Shown here: positions 26,902 through 36,108 of the stretch, one piece after another
Numbering within the stretch: the first letter of the stretch is position 1
How the letters are laid out: each line of letters begins with the position of its first letter
Assembly: GCF_964222135.1 (NCBI RefSeq)
Contig: NZ_CAXQBR010000099.1
Coordinates: forward strand, 1 to 59,706
Source of the DNA: Euzebya sp.
Lineage (GTDB): Bacteria > Actinomycetota > Nitriliruptoria > Euzebyales > Euzebyaceae
DNA length: 59,706 nucleotides
Direction: 5' to 3'
Position numbers and translations under genes: made by a program
The notes under the pieces: model-generated
The model's input: the letters and a program-made list of their open reading frames with translations, nothing else
Databases searched by the model: none
What the model was told of the DNA's origin: nothing

Positions 26902-27270
26902 ATGCCCCGGATCGCCACCATGCGCTCGATCGTCCTCGACTGCCCGGACCCCCAGGCCCTCGCCGCGTTCTACCGCGAGCTGGTCGGCGGGGAGATCACC
27001 TACGCCGACGAGGAGTGGGTCAACCTCCGCGACGGCGACACCGTGATCCTCAGCTTCCAGCTGGCCGAGGACCACCGGCCACCGACGTGGCCCGAGCCGG
27101 ATGTCCCGCAGCAGTACCACCTCGACGTGACGGTGGAGGAGTCGGCGCTCGAGGACGCCGAGCAGGCCGTGCTCGCCCTCGGCGCGCGGAAGCACGACGT
27201 GCAGCCGGGCGACAACTGGCGGGTGTTCACCGACCCCGCCGGTCACCTGTTCTGCCTCTGCTGGGACTGA
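26902..27270 (+). CDS. VOC-superfamily (glyoxalase-like) protein
   Basis: The 122-residue protein has the vicinal-oxygen-chelate fold pattern: MRSIVLDCPDPQALAAFYREL opening a beta-alpha-beta-beta-beta module and HLDVTVEESALEDAEQAVLAL opening the second, ending GDNWRVFTDPAGHLFCLCW. It belongs to the Glyoxalase_6-like group abundant in actinobacteria. Possible metal ligands are the His in YHLDV and the late acidic/His positions. The substrate is unknown; drug or toxin binding and dioxygenase activity are both possible. Confidence 0.85.
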   Translation: MPRIATMRSIVLDCPDPQALAAFYRELVGGEITYADEEWVNLRDGDTVILSFQLAEDHRPPTWPEPDVPQQYHLDVTVEESALEDAEQAVLALGARKHDVQPGDNWRVFTDPAGHLFCLCWD

Positions 27271-27283
27271 GGCCGCCCGGGTC

Positions 27284-27799
27284 GTGATCCTGCCGGAGGT
27301 CCGGGACCCCCGCCTCATCACGATCCGCCGTGGTGGGACGCTGACCGATGCCGACCACCACCTCCTGGCCCTGTGGGCGGCCACGTGCGCCGAGCACGTG
27401 CTGCACCTGTTCGAGGAGGCGCGACCCGACGACCCCCGACCCCGCGAGGCGATCGAGCACGCTCGCCGCTGGACCCGCGGAGAGGTCACCATGATGCGGT
27501 CACGCGCCGCCGGCGGCCACGCGATGGGCGCCGCACGACCGCTGCGCGGGGCACCCCGGTTCGCCGCCTACGCCGCCGGGCAGGCCGCCTGCGTCCCCCA
27601 CGTCGCCGAGCACGACCTCGGCGCGGCCGCGTACGCGATCAAGGCGGTCCAAGCTGCCGCGGGTGAGGGGGAGGGGGCGGCGGCCGGTCGACGGGAGTGC
27701 CGCTGGCAGCGCGAGCAGCTCCCCGACGCGGTCCGCGAGCTCGTCCTCGACGACCAGCGGGCGCGGAACGACATCTGCTGGTCGGTGTTCGAGGTCTAG
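27284..27799 (+). CDS. Imm-5-like putative immunity protein
   Basis: This 171-residue helical protein resembles the Imm-5-like family. Supporting sequence is ALWAATCAEHVLHLFEEARPDDPRPREAIEHAR, a run of Ala-rich helices (AAYAAGQAACVPHVAEHDLGAAAYAIKAV), and WQREQLPDAVRELV at the end. Family members were predicted as immunity proteins in polymorphic toxin loci, but many occur alone. No toxin gene lies beside it here, so an immunity role is not supported by context. The start GTG 27284 follows the VOC gene by 13 bp, and the two may be co-transcribed. Confidence 0.65.
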   Translation: MILPEVRDPRLITIRRGGTLTDADHHLLALWAATCAEHVLHLFEEARPDDPRPREAIEHARRWTRGEVTMMRSRAAGGHAMGAARPLRGAPRFAAYAAGQAACVPHVAEHDLGAAAYAIKAVQAAAGEGEGAAAGRRECRWQREQLPDAVRELVLDDQRARNDICWSVFEV

Positions 27800-27816
27800 A
27801 GCGGCCACTTCCTCAC

Positions 27817-27856
27817 TGTTACTCTCCATGCCGTAGCGATGGCATCGGAAGTAACA
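27817..27856 (+). promoter_or_regulatory. Inverted repeat (16-bp arms) before the HTH gene
   Basis: Arms TGTTACTCTCCATGCC (27817-27832) and GGCATCGGAAGTAACA (27841-27856) match at 13 of 16 positions around an 8-bp spacer. The repeat ends 12 bp before ATG 27869. Its position and length suit an operator bound by the protein encoded just downstream. Confidence 0.6.
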
Positions 27857-27868
27857 ATAGGGAACACG

Positions 27869-28309
27869 ATGACGGATCCGGAGCGGTTCCACTCGCCGGA
27901 GGACGTGGCCGAGCTGCTCGGGCTCCACGTCCGGACGGTCCGCCGCTACATCCGCGAGGGGAAGCTCGACGCCGTCCGGATCGGCAACCGGTACCGGATC
28001 GCGCCGGAGGACCTCGAGGCGTTTGCCGGCCGGCCGGCCGACGGGCCGGGCAGCACGACGCCGAACGGGCCGCCGCGCACGGACGTCACCTGCGTCATCG
28101 ACATCCAGCCCATCGACCGCGACGGCGCGGACCGGATCACGACCCTGCTCACGGCGAGCGCGATGGGACGTGAGCGCGGCGCCGGGACCAGGCTCCGCCT
28201 CGATGCCATCCAGGAGCCCGACCACCACCGGCTGAAGGTCGTGGTCGTCGGCCCGCCCGCCGACACCGCCGCCGTGCTCGCCCTCCTCGCCGCCTACCAG
28301 GACCGCTGA
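27869..28309 (+). CDS. Excisionase-family helix-turn-helix protein
   Basis: This 146-residue protein has an N-terminal MerR/excisionase-type HTH_17 domain: FHSPEDVAELLGLHVRTVRR, then YIREGKLDAVRIGNRYRIAP. The C-terminal ~75 residues (from TDVTCVIDIQPIDRDGADRI to VLALLAAYQDR) alternate strands and helices and match nothing I know. Such HTHs act in excisionases but also in ordinary regulators; no integrase is nearby, so regulation is more likely. I use ATG 27869 rather than ATG 27839, because the latter lies in the inverted repeat and lacks an RBS. The HEAT/EF-Ts gene begins two bases after its stop, so the pair is an operon. Confidence 0.82.
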   Translation: MTDPERFHSPEDVAELLGLHVRTVRRYIREGKLDAVRIGNRYRIAPEDLEAFAGRPADGPGSTTPNGPPRTDVTCVIDIQPIDRDGADRITTLLTASAMGRERGAGTRLRLDAIQEPDHHRLKVVVVGPPADTAAVLALLAAYQDR

Positions 28310-28311
28310 CC

Positions 28312-29511
28312 GTGGACATCGCATCACCGACCACCCGCACGGCGATCGCCCTCCTCGGCGACCCCGACCCCGACGTCCGGCTGCGGATGGCCCTCGAGCT
28401 GGGCGAGAGCCGGCACGCCGAGGCCGCCCCCGCCCTGGTCGCCCGGTTCGGCGTCGAGCGGGACTTCTCGATCCGCGAGACGCTGACCTGGGCCGTGCTG
28501 CGCATGGCCGACGCGGCGATGCCGCTGGTCCGCGAGGCGCTCGCCAGCCCGCGCTGGCTCGCGCGGCTGCAAGCCACGCACACGGTCAGCAAGCTCGGCG
28601 CGCGCGAGGACGGCGCGCGCCTGGTACCGCTCATGGCGGACCCCATCGACGTCGTCGCTTCCCGCGCCTACTGGGCCGCCGCGCAGTGCGGCGACCCCGC
28701 CGTGGTCCCCGCCCTCGTCGCCGAGCTGTCGCGCGGGTCGTCGGCGCACCGCAACAGCCTGACCGTCGCCCTCACCGACTTCGGCGACGTGGCCGTGTCA
28801 CCGCTCGTCAGCGCGCTGCGAGCCGGGGCCACGGCCGCGGTGCGCCAGCACGCCGCCGACACCCTCGGCTACATCGGATCGCCCACGGCGGACGCCGCGG
28901 CGCCGGCACTGATCGCGGCGGCGCAGGATCCTGACGAGGGGGTCCGCCTGGCCGCCCTGAACGCGCTCGGCCAGCTGGTGGTCCCCGCCGCGTGGGACGT
29001 GATCGAGGGGGCTCGGGGGGCGGGCGGTCGGCTCGGGGTGCTCGCCGCCCGGCTCGCCGAGCGCCGTCCGAGCGACCGCGCGCTCCGCATGGCGGCCCTC
29101 CGCGGCAGCCGGTCCTCCCCGCTCGACGTGGGCGGCGTCGACGCGCCACCGGCGAGGTCCTGGCCCGCGCCGGATCCCGGGCTGGTCACCCTCGAGGGCG
29201 GCCCGTGGGCGGCGGAGCTGATCGCCCCGCTAGCCCTGCAGGTGGCGGTGTGCCGGCCGCGGTGGCTGTCGCGGGCCGAGGTGCCCGCCGACGTCCTGGC
29301 AGAGGTGCACGCCGCCGCGCTCGCCGACGCCCTGGCCGAGGGGACACCGGACCCGGACGCGATCGCCGAGCGGGTGGCCGCCGGTCGGGTCGAGCAGTTC
29401 GTCCACGAGCACGTGCTGCTCGAGCAGGTCAGCGTCGCCGACCCCGGGGTGATCGTCGCGGACCTGCTCCGCGGGACCGAGGTCCGGGTCGTCGACCTCG
29501 TCCGGCGCTGA
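28312..29511 (+). CDS. HEAT-repeat protein fused to the C-terminal half of elongation factor Ts
   Basis: The 399-residue protein has two parts. Residues 1 to about 230 are HEAT-like helical pairs (LLGDPDPDVRLRMALELGES, QHAADTLGYIGSP, DPDEGVRLAALNALGQLV). Residues ~297-399 read like the C-terminal half of EF-Ts: ALQVAVCRPRWLSRAEVPAD corresponds to the EF-Ts segment ALQIAAxNPxYLSREEVPAE, then EGTPDPDAIAERVAAGRVEQ, HVLLEQVSVADP and VADLLR. The EF-Ts N-terminal UBA domain and TDFV motif are missing, so it is not a housekeeping EF-Ts. A factor that touches EF-Tu or competes with EF-Ts is the obvious inference, untested. It starts at GTG 28312. Confidence 0.8.
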   Translation: MDIASPTTRTAIALLGDPDPDVRLRMALELGESRHAEAAPALVARFGVERDFSIRETLTWAVLRMADAAMPLVREALASPRWLARLQATHTVSKLGAREDGARLVPLMADPIDVVASRAYWAAAQCGDPAVVPALVAELSRGSSAHRNSLTVALTDFGDVAVSPLVSALRAGATAAVRQHAADTLGYIGSPTADAAAPALIAAAQDPDEGVRLAALNALGQLVVPAAWDVIEGARGAGGRLGVLAARLAERRPSDRALRMAALRGSRSSPLDVGGVDAPPARSWPAPDPGLVTLEGGPWAAELIAPLALQVAVCRPRWLSRAEVPADVLAEVHAAALADALAEGTPDPDAIAERVAAGRVEQFVHEHVLLEQVSVADPGVIVADLLRGTEVRVVDLVRR

Positions 29512-29602
29512 GGCCCGCGCGCCGGCGGCTCAGCGCCCCTGCCCCTCCCCCGCCACGGGCGCCAGGGCCGAACGACCCGGTGCCGGTCCGACCACCGCAC
29601 GG

Positions 29603-29643
29603 TGTGTCGGTCCACCCGCCGACCTGGCGGGCGTACCGACACA
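29603..29643 (+). terminator. Two-stem hairpin after the HEAT/EF-Ts gene
   Basis: Outer arms TGTGTCGGT (29603-29611) and ACCGACACA (29635-29643) enclose an inner stem CCCGCC/GGCGGG (29615-29620, 29626-29631) with a 5-nt loop. It starts 92 nt after the stop codon. No T-run follows, which is usual in GC-rich actinobacteria. Confidence 0.55.
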
Positions 29644-29684
29644 GTGGCCACGGGGCGCACATGCGATGCGGGCCGCACAGGCGA

Positions 29685-29714
29685 GACGGGCCCCGGCGAT
29701 CGCCGGGGCCCGTC
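29685..29714. terminator. Perfect 30-bp palindrome, bidirectional terminator
   Basis: Arms 29685-29699 and 29700-29714 are exact reverse complements (GACGGGCCCCGGCGA and its complement). The palindrome lies 24 bp past the stop of the minus-strand nucleotidase gene and between two convergent genes, so it probably ends transcription from both sides. Confidence 0.8.
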
Positions 29715-29737
29715 GTGCTCTGGATCGGTGGGGCTGC

Positions 29738-32578
29738 CTACTCCGCGGGAGCCTCGCCGGTGATGGTGATGCGGCCCTCGCCGCCCTCGGGGTACGCCTC
29801 AGCGCTCACGAGGTTGCCCAGTCCACCGTCCTCGACGGGGGTCTGGATGTACTCGGCGATCGACTGCTGGTAGGAGACGCCGACGGGGGTGAACTCCCCC
29901 TCCTCCAGGTTGAAGGGGTAGGCGTCGCCGTTGCGGATGCTGAAGTCGATCGACGCGAGCGTGACCGCGGGAGCACCGTCGACGACCTCGCCGTCGGCGA
30001 CCAGCGGGGTGCCGTCGGCGAGCGTGACCGACCGGACCCGCTCACCCGGGGTGGTGATGGTCACGGTGCCCTCGTCGTCGGTCTCGACCTCCTGGGCGGT
30101 CTGGGACAGGTCGACCTCGATGACCAGGTTGGAGACGTGGGCGAAGGCGCCGTTGGCGTTCTCCACGTCGGAGTAGGCGCGCTCGAGCACGTCCTTCAGC
30201 TGCTGGGCGCTGAAGTCCGGCACCGCCGCGATGAAGTTCGCGAACGGCAGCACGTCGTAGGTCGTCAGCTCGCTGATGTCCCCGGCGGGGATCACCGAGT
30301 TGTTCCGGATGCCGCCGCCGTTCTGCAGGCCGACGATCGGCTGGCTGGTGTCGATGCCGAATTCGCCGCCGTAGGTGCCGACGATGAAGCGGTGGGCGTC
30401 GGCGACCAGGTTGCCGAGGTTGGTCTCGGTCTGGCGGATGTTCGGACGGGCGCCGTCGAGGGCGACCTCGGACATCGCGATCACGTTCTCGGCCAGGTCG
30501 GCCACGAACTCGCGCACCGGCGCCTCGACGTCCGCCACGACCGACTCGTCGCGGGCGACGCCACCGGGGAGGGACTCGTCGGCGATGCGCAGCATCCGGG
30601 AGGTGCCGTCGTCGTACGGGGTGTCGGCGAGCAGCTCGCCGTCCTCGCCGAAGTACAGGGTCAGTCGACCGAGGTACTTGTAGTCGCCGGCCGTGGTCAC
30701 GGTCGGGACGACCTCGCCGTCGGCGTCGGTCAGCTCGACCGGGTAGGAGTCGGCGACGCTGAAGGTGTCCCCGGGGACCAGCGGGTCGGCGGGGTCGGCC
30801 AGGACCTCGTCACCGCCACCAGCGACGACCGCGTCCAGGCCGGACAGCTGCGGGATCAGGTCGAAGTCCTCGCCCAGGCCCTGCAGGTGGCTGATCAGGA
30901 CGATGTGCTCGACGCCCTCGGCGGTGAGCTCGTCGATCTCGCCCTGGACGATCTCGACGATGTTCTGCAGCACGACGACGTCGCGCGGCGAGGAGATCGA
31001 CCGCAGGCCCGGGGTGACCAGACCGATGATGCCGACCGGGGTGCCGCCGGCGTCGACGGTGACCCGCGGGGCGATCCGCCCCTCGTCGACCAGCGCCTGG
31101 AGCGCCGGCTCCTCGGAGAAGTCGAGGTTCGCCGACAGGAACGGCGGGGCGTCCTCGCCCTCGAAGGAGGTGATGAAGCGGGCCGCGAAGTCCGGTCCGA
31201 AGTCGAAGTCGTGGTTGCCCAGGGCCAGCGCGTCGTAGCCGACCTCGGACAGGCCGATCGCGTCCAGGATCTGACCCTCCTCGGCGAGGGGGTCGGACGC
31301 GCTCAGCTCGGGACCGGCGAGGAAGTTGTCGCCGGAGGTGACGGTCACGGCAGCGCAGCCGGCTTCCTCGGCCGCGGCCTGCTCGGCGTTCGCCAGGGTC
31401 ACCAGGCGTGCGAGCGAGCCGAAGGACTCGTCGGCGCCGGTGCCCAGCAGTTGGGACTCGCCGTCGTTGTGGTGCAGCAGGGTCAGGCAGACGTCGGCGT
31501 CGACCTCCGCCGGGGTGGCGGCTGCGCCGATGGCGTCGGCCACCGACTCGCTGATCGCGTCGGCGTCGCCGACCAGGACGTGGCTGTCGACGGTGTCGAG
31601 CGCGGAGCCGAGCAGCTCGATGGTCTGCGGGGACCCCGCCGGGTCGACCGAGTCGACCATGACGGTCGGGTGGCCCTGGGCACCGGCGACCGCGCCGGCG
31701 GCGAGACCCTCGACGAACGAGCCGCCGGGGATCACGTAGCGGACCGACGGGTCCATCAGGGCCTCGGAGACCGCGTAGCTGTAGACCGCGGCGGAGGTGC
31801 CGAAGCGGGAGTCGCCGGCCAGTCGGGCGAGCGGGTCCTCGGCCTCGCCCTGCAGCGCGGTGGCGACGTCCTCGCCGACGGCGGCGGTGCCGCCGACGAT
31901 GATGCCGGTGGCGCCCTCTGCGGCCCAGGCGTCCCAGGCGCCCTGGATGACCTCGGGCACGAACTCGGCGTTCACCGGCAGGATCGGCTGGCCGGTGGCG
32001 GCGGCGACGGCGGCGATGTTGATCGCGTCGGGCCAGCCGCGGGTCGCGTCGGCGTTCTCGCCCTCGACGAAGAAGACGGTGGAGGGGATCTGCTCGCCGA
32101 TCAGCTCGCCGGCGACCTGCAGGGCGGTCTGGAAGCGGGTGTCGCCGGCGACGCGGCGGACGCTCAGCCCGGCGCCGGTCAGCTCGTCCTCGACGTCCTG
32201 GCTGACGGCGGCGACGCCGCCGAGGATGACGACCTCGCCGGCGCCGAGGCGCTGGACGGCGGGCAGGAGGCCCTCGGAGAGCGACGCGGAGTCGGTGAAC
32301 AGGATGGGGGCGTTCGCGGCGGCGGCCAGCGTCGACCCGGTCAGCGCGTCGGCGTAGTCGTCGGCGCGGGCCAGGAAGACGGTCTCTGCGGACTCGTACG
32401 CCGTCTCGGCCAGCGCGATGGCCGTGCCGATGGCGTCGTCGCCGGCGACGCGGGTGCTCTCGACCTGGCTGAAGTCATTCGCGGCGTCTGCGGGCTCGAC
32501 CAGTGGGGCGGCGGCCAGCAGCGCCGCGACGAGCGACACCAGTGCCGCCAGCGCCAGTGGGCGCGTTCGTGCAGTCAT
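29738..32578 (-). CDS. Secreted 5'-nucleotidase-like phosphatase with N-terminal CWB2 cell-wall anchor
   Basis: The 946-residue protein starts with a signal peptide (ARTRPLALAALVSLVAALLA, cut near ADA-AN). About three CWB2 repeats follow, each opening with a motif like RVAGDTRFQTALQVA or RLAGDSRFGTSAAVY, and bind wall polymers. From about residue 365 comes a UshA-like calcineurin phosphatase (SGDNFLAGPE, LALGNHDFDFG, VLISHLQGLG) and then the nucleotidase C-domain (ETNLGNLVADA, NGGGIRNN). The first metal motif reads HHNDGES rather than the usual HTNDxHG. It should release phosphate from nucleotides at the cell wall. Shine-Dalgarno GAGG precedes ATG 32578. Confidence 0.9.
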   Translation of the reverse strand: MTARTRPLALAALVSLVAALLAAAPLVEPADAANDFSQVESTRVAGDDAIGTAIALAETAYESAETVFLARADDYADALTGSTLAAAANAPILFTDSASLSEGLLPAVQRLGAGEVVILGGVAAVSQDVEDELTGAGLSVRRVAGDTRFQTALQVAGELIGEQIPSTVFFVEGENADATRGWPDAINIAAVAAATGQPILPVNAEFVPEVIQGAWDAWAAEGATGIIVGGTAAVGEDVATALQGEAEDPLARLAGDSRFGTSAAVYSYAVSEALMDPSVRYVIPGGSFVEGLAAGAVAGAQGHPTVMVDSVDPAGSPQTIELLGSALDTVDSHVLVGDADAISESVADAIGAAATPAEVDADVCLTLLHHNDGESQLLGTGADESFGSLARLVTLANAEQAAAEEAGCAAVTVTSGDNFLAGPELSASDPLAEEGQILDAIGLSEVGYDALALGNHDFDFGPDFAARFITSFEGEDAPPFLSANLDFSEEPALQALVDEGRIAPRVTVDAGGTPVGIIGLVTPGLRSISSPRDVVVLQNIVEIVQGEIDELTAEGVEHIVLISHLQGLGEDFDLIPQLSGLDAVVAGGGDEVLADPADPLVPGDTFSVADSYPVELTDADGEVVPTVTTAGDYKYLGRLTLYFGEDGELLADTPYDDGTSRMLRIADESLPGGVARDESVVADVEAPVREFVADLAENVIAMSEVALDGARPNIRQTETNLGNLVADAHRFIVGTYGGEFGIDTSQPIVGLQNGGGIRNNSVIPAGDISELTTYDVLPFANFIAAVPDFSAQQLKDVLERAYSDVENANGAFAHVSNLVIEVDLSQTAQEVETDDEGTVTITTPGERVRSVTLADGTPLVADGEVVDGAPAVTLASIDFSIRNGDAYPFNLEEGEFTPVGVSYQQSIAEYIQTPVEDGGLGNLVSAEAYPEGGEGRITITGEAPAE

Positions 32579-32743
32579 GCGTATTGCCTCGTTCGATCGG
32601 GGGTGTTGCGGGACGGCTGGAAGCTAGGGCGTCGGGGTGCTCCTTGGAAACCCCCGGGGTGAACGGGAGGTGAACGGACCCGGTCGATCGACGGTTCCCG
32701 CGGTGGATCTGCCGGGTGGGGACCCAGGGCGCAGACTGGCGCC

Positions 32744-34513
<1,770 letters not shown>

Positions 34514-34548
34514 CCGGTCCGGGGGCGTGCGCCCCTCACCCTCCCCTG

Positions 34549-34731
34549 GGGCACGGATCGACTCCGTGATCCCACAGATCGACTCCGCGTCGCGTCAGGG
34601 AACGCGCCTGACCTGGGGTTCCTCCCACGGATGTGCATCGACCACCTCCAGGCCGGCCTGCTGCGGAGTCGATCCGTGCCCGGGGGTCATCCGGAAGCCT
34701 TGGGGCGGGCTGACGTCGGAGTCGATCCGTG
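34549..34731. repeat. Four copies of a GGATCGACTCCG element in inverted pairs
   Basis: Between two convergent genes lie forward copies at 34549-34566 (GGGCACGGATCGACTCCG) and 34577-34587 (GATCGACTCCG), and reverse copies at 34664-34681 and 34717-34731 (CGGAGTCGATCCGTG). The first and third are exact reverse complements over 18 bp. They may fold into a long hairpin that serves as a terminator, or bind a protein. No other copy was noticed in the window. Confidence 0.65.
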
Positions 34732-34747
34732 GGTCCGGGGCGGGCCC

Positions 34748-36046
34748 TCAGCCCTCGGGGTGGAGGAGGGGGTGGCGCCGGATCCGCCAGGCCTGGTCGT
34801 CGGTCAGGGCGGTCCCCCCGACGGCCCAGAACATGAGGTTGTCCGCGTCCAGGCCGGTGCACTCAGCTCGGGTGACCTCGAGGTCGCCGTCGGCGTCATG
34901 GGGATCGAGGGGGCACTCAGGGGTGTCGGCGAGCCGGTCGAAGTCCCGACCGGTCCGCTCGGTGGTGTGGCGGGTGATGCCGGCCTGGTGCAGCACCTCG
35001 TGGAGGGCGACCAGGCCGACCGCGGTCGGGTCGTCGCCGGCGCTGACCGCGACGCAGGCGTGGCTGGCCGGACCGGTGACCGGGGTGCCGGGGGTGGCGA
35101 CGGCGTACCCCTCGATGTCGCCGTCCGGGGCTCGGTAGGCAACCCCGCCGGGGCCGGCGCCGGCCGCCGCCGTCAGCACCCCCTCCCCGATCCGCTCGCT
35201 GAGGACGACCACGGCGGTCCGGGGGTCGGCGCCGGTCGCCTCGGCCGCCGCGTCGCAGGCCGCGTGGACCGGTGCGGCGAGCCCGTCGACGCCGAGGGTC
35301 CGGAACGGGCCAGCGGCCCCCTCCGGCGCCGGCACGACCTCGAGGCGGCCGATCGCCATCCCGTGCGGGCCCAGCACCCCGTCGGCCGCCGCCCGCCAGG
35401 CAGCGGCCAGCGCGGCGGGCTCAGGCACCTCCGCGGTGGCCCAGACGACGACGTCCAGGCGTTGCGGCGCGGCGTCGACGTCCGCGGCGGAGCGGACCAC
35501 CACCCGCGACGTCGGGGTGCCGGCGTTCGCGACCACGTCGACGGTCCAGGTGCCGGCGGCGAGCGGAGCGCCCGGCTCGGAGGTGACGTACAACCCGACC
35601 GCCCCGGCGTCCGCGAGCACGCGCGGGTGCAGCTCGTCGACGAGCAGCAGCTCGTTGCGGAGGTCGGCGAGGTAGCGGACCTCACCGGCCGGGTCCACCA
35701 CCCGCCGGATGCCGACCAGCTCGTCGGCCGTGGGGGCGATCACGCCGATGCTCCACGACACGTCCTCTGGGCCGACCTCGACGGTGACGGGCTCGGTGCC
35801 GATCACCTCGGTGACGCGCAGGTCGTCGCCCGGCGCCGTCGCGGGGGCGTCCACGCTCGGCTCGGGGGCAGGGCGAGCGGTCGCGGTCGCCCAGCGCGGC
35901 AGCTCCTCCTCTGCAGCGGTGCAGCCCGTCGCGATCGCCGCGACCACGACGAGCACCGCCAGCGCACGCGGGATCGCCGAGCGCCGGAGTTGGCGACGCC
36001 CCCCGCCACAGGCGGGGGGCGTCGAGGTCATGGGGGGAGTGTGCAC
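34748..36046 (-). CDS. Lipoprotein with a metzincin-like HExxH metalloprotease domain
   Basis: This 432-residue protein has a lipobox (LVVVAAIATGC), then a Pro/Ala-rich linker and domains without known match. Near the C-terminus, HEVLHQAG at 349-356 is an HExxH zinc site with the downstream Gly of metzincins, and DNLMFW 35 or more residues later resembles the Met-turn. The usual third His at HExxHxxGxxH is displaced by one (H360), so the third ligand is uncertain. It probably sits on the outer face of the membrane. The start is GTG 36046 or ATG 36031; neither has a clear Shine-Dalgarno. A hairpin overlaps the N-terminal codons. Confidence 0.65.
   Translation of the reverse strand: MHTPPMTSTPPACGGGRRQLRRSAIPRALAVLVVVAAIATGCTAAEEELPRWATATARPAPEPSVDAPATAPGDDLRVTEVIGTEPVTVEVGPEDVSWSIGVIAPTADELVGIRRVVDPAGEVRYLADLRNELLLVDELHPRVLADAGAVGLYVTSEPGAPLAAGTWTVDVVANAGTPTSRVVVRSAADVDAAPQRLDVVVWATAEVPEPAALAAAWRAAADGVLGPHGMAIGRLEVVPAPEGAAGPFRTLGVDGLAAPVHAACDAAAEATGADPRTAVVVLSERIGEGVLTAAAGAGPGGVAYRAPDGDIEGYAVATPGTPVTGPASHACVAVSAGDDPTAVGLVALHEVLHQAGITRHTTERTGRDFDRLADTPECPLDPHDADGDLEVTRAECTGLDADNLMFWAVGGTALTDDQAWRIRRHPLLHPEG
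35994..36024 (-). terminator. Strong hairpin downstream of the DM13 gene, inside the next gene's leader codons
   Basis: Fourteen-bp arms (35994-36007 and 36011-36024) enclose a 3-nt loop. The hairpin lies 85 nt past the stop of the minus-strand DM13 gene, where a terminator is expected, but also within the first codons of the metalloprotease-like lipoprotein. It could end one transcript and limit expression of the other. Confidence 0.6.
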
Positions 36047-36108
36047 CCGCGCGACGGCGAGGTGTGGGAGGTGGTGCCGAGCAGACGGCGTTGGTCGGGC
36101 GGCGGGGG

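Noticed and set aside
27284-27799. Complete toxin-immunity pair
   Set aside because: No toxin-like gene adjoins the Imm-5-like gene.
27869-28309. Excisionase of an integrated element
   Set aside because: No integrase, att-like direct repeats or phage genes are nearby, and it is coupled to a HEAT/EF-Ts gene.
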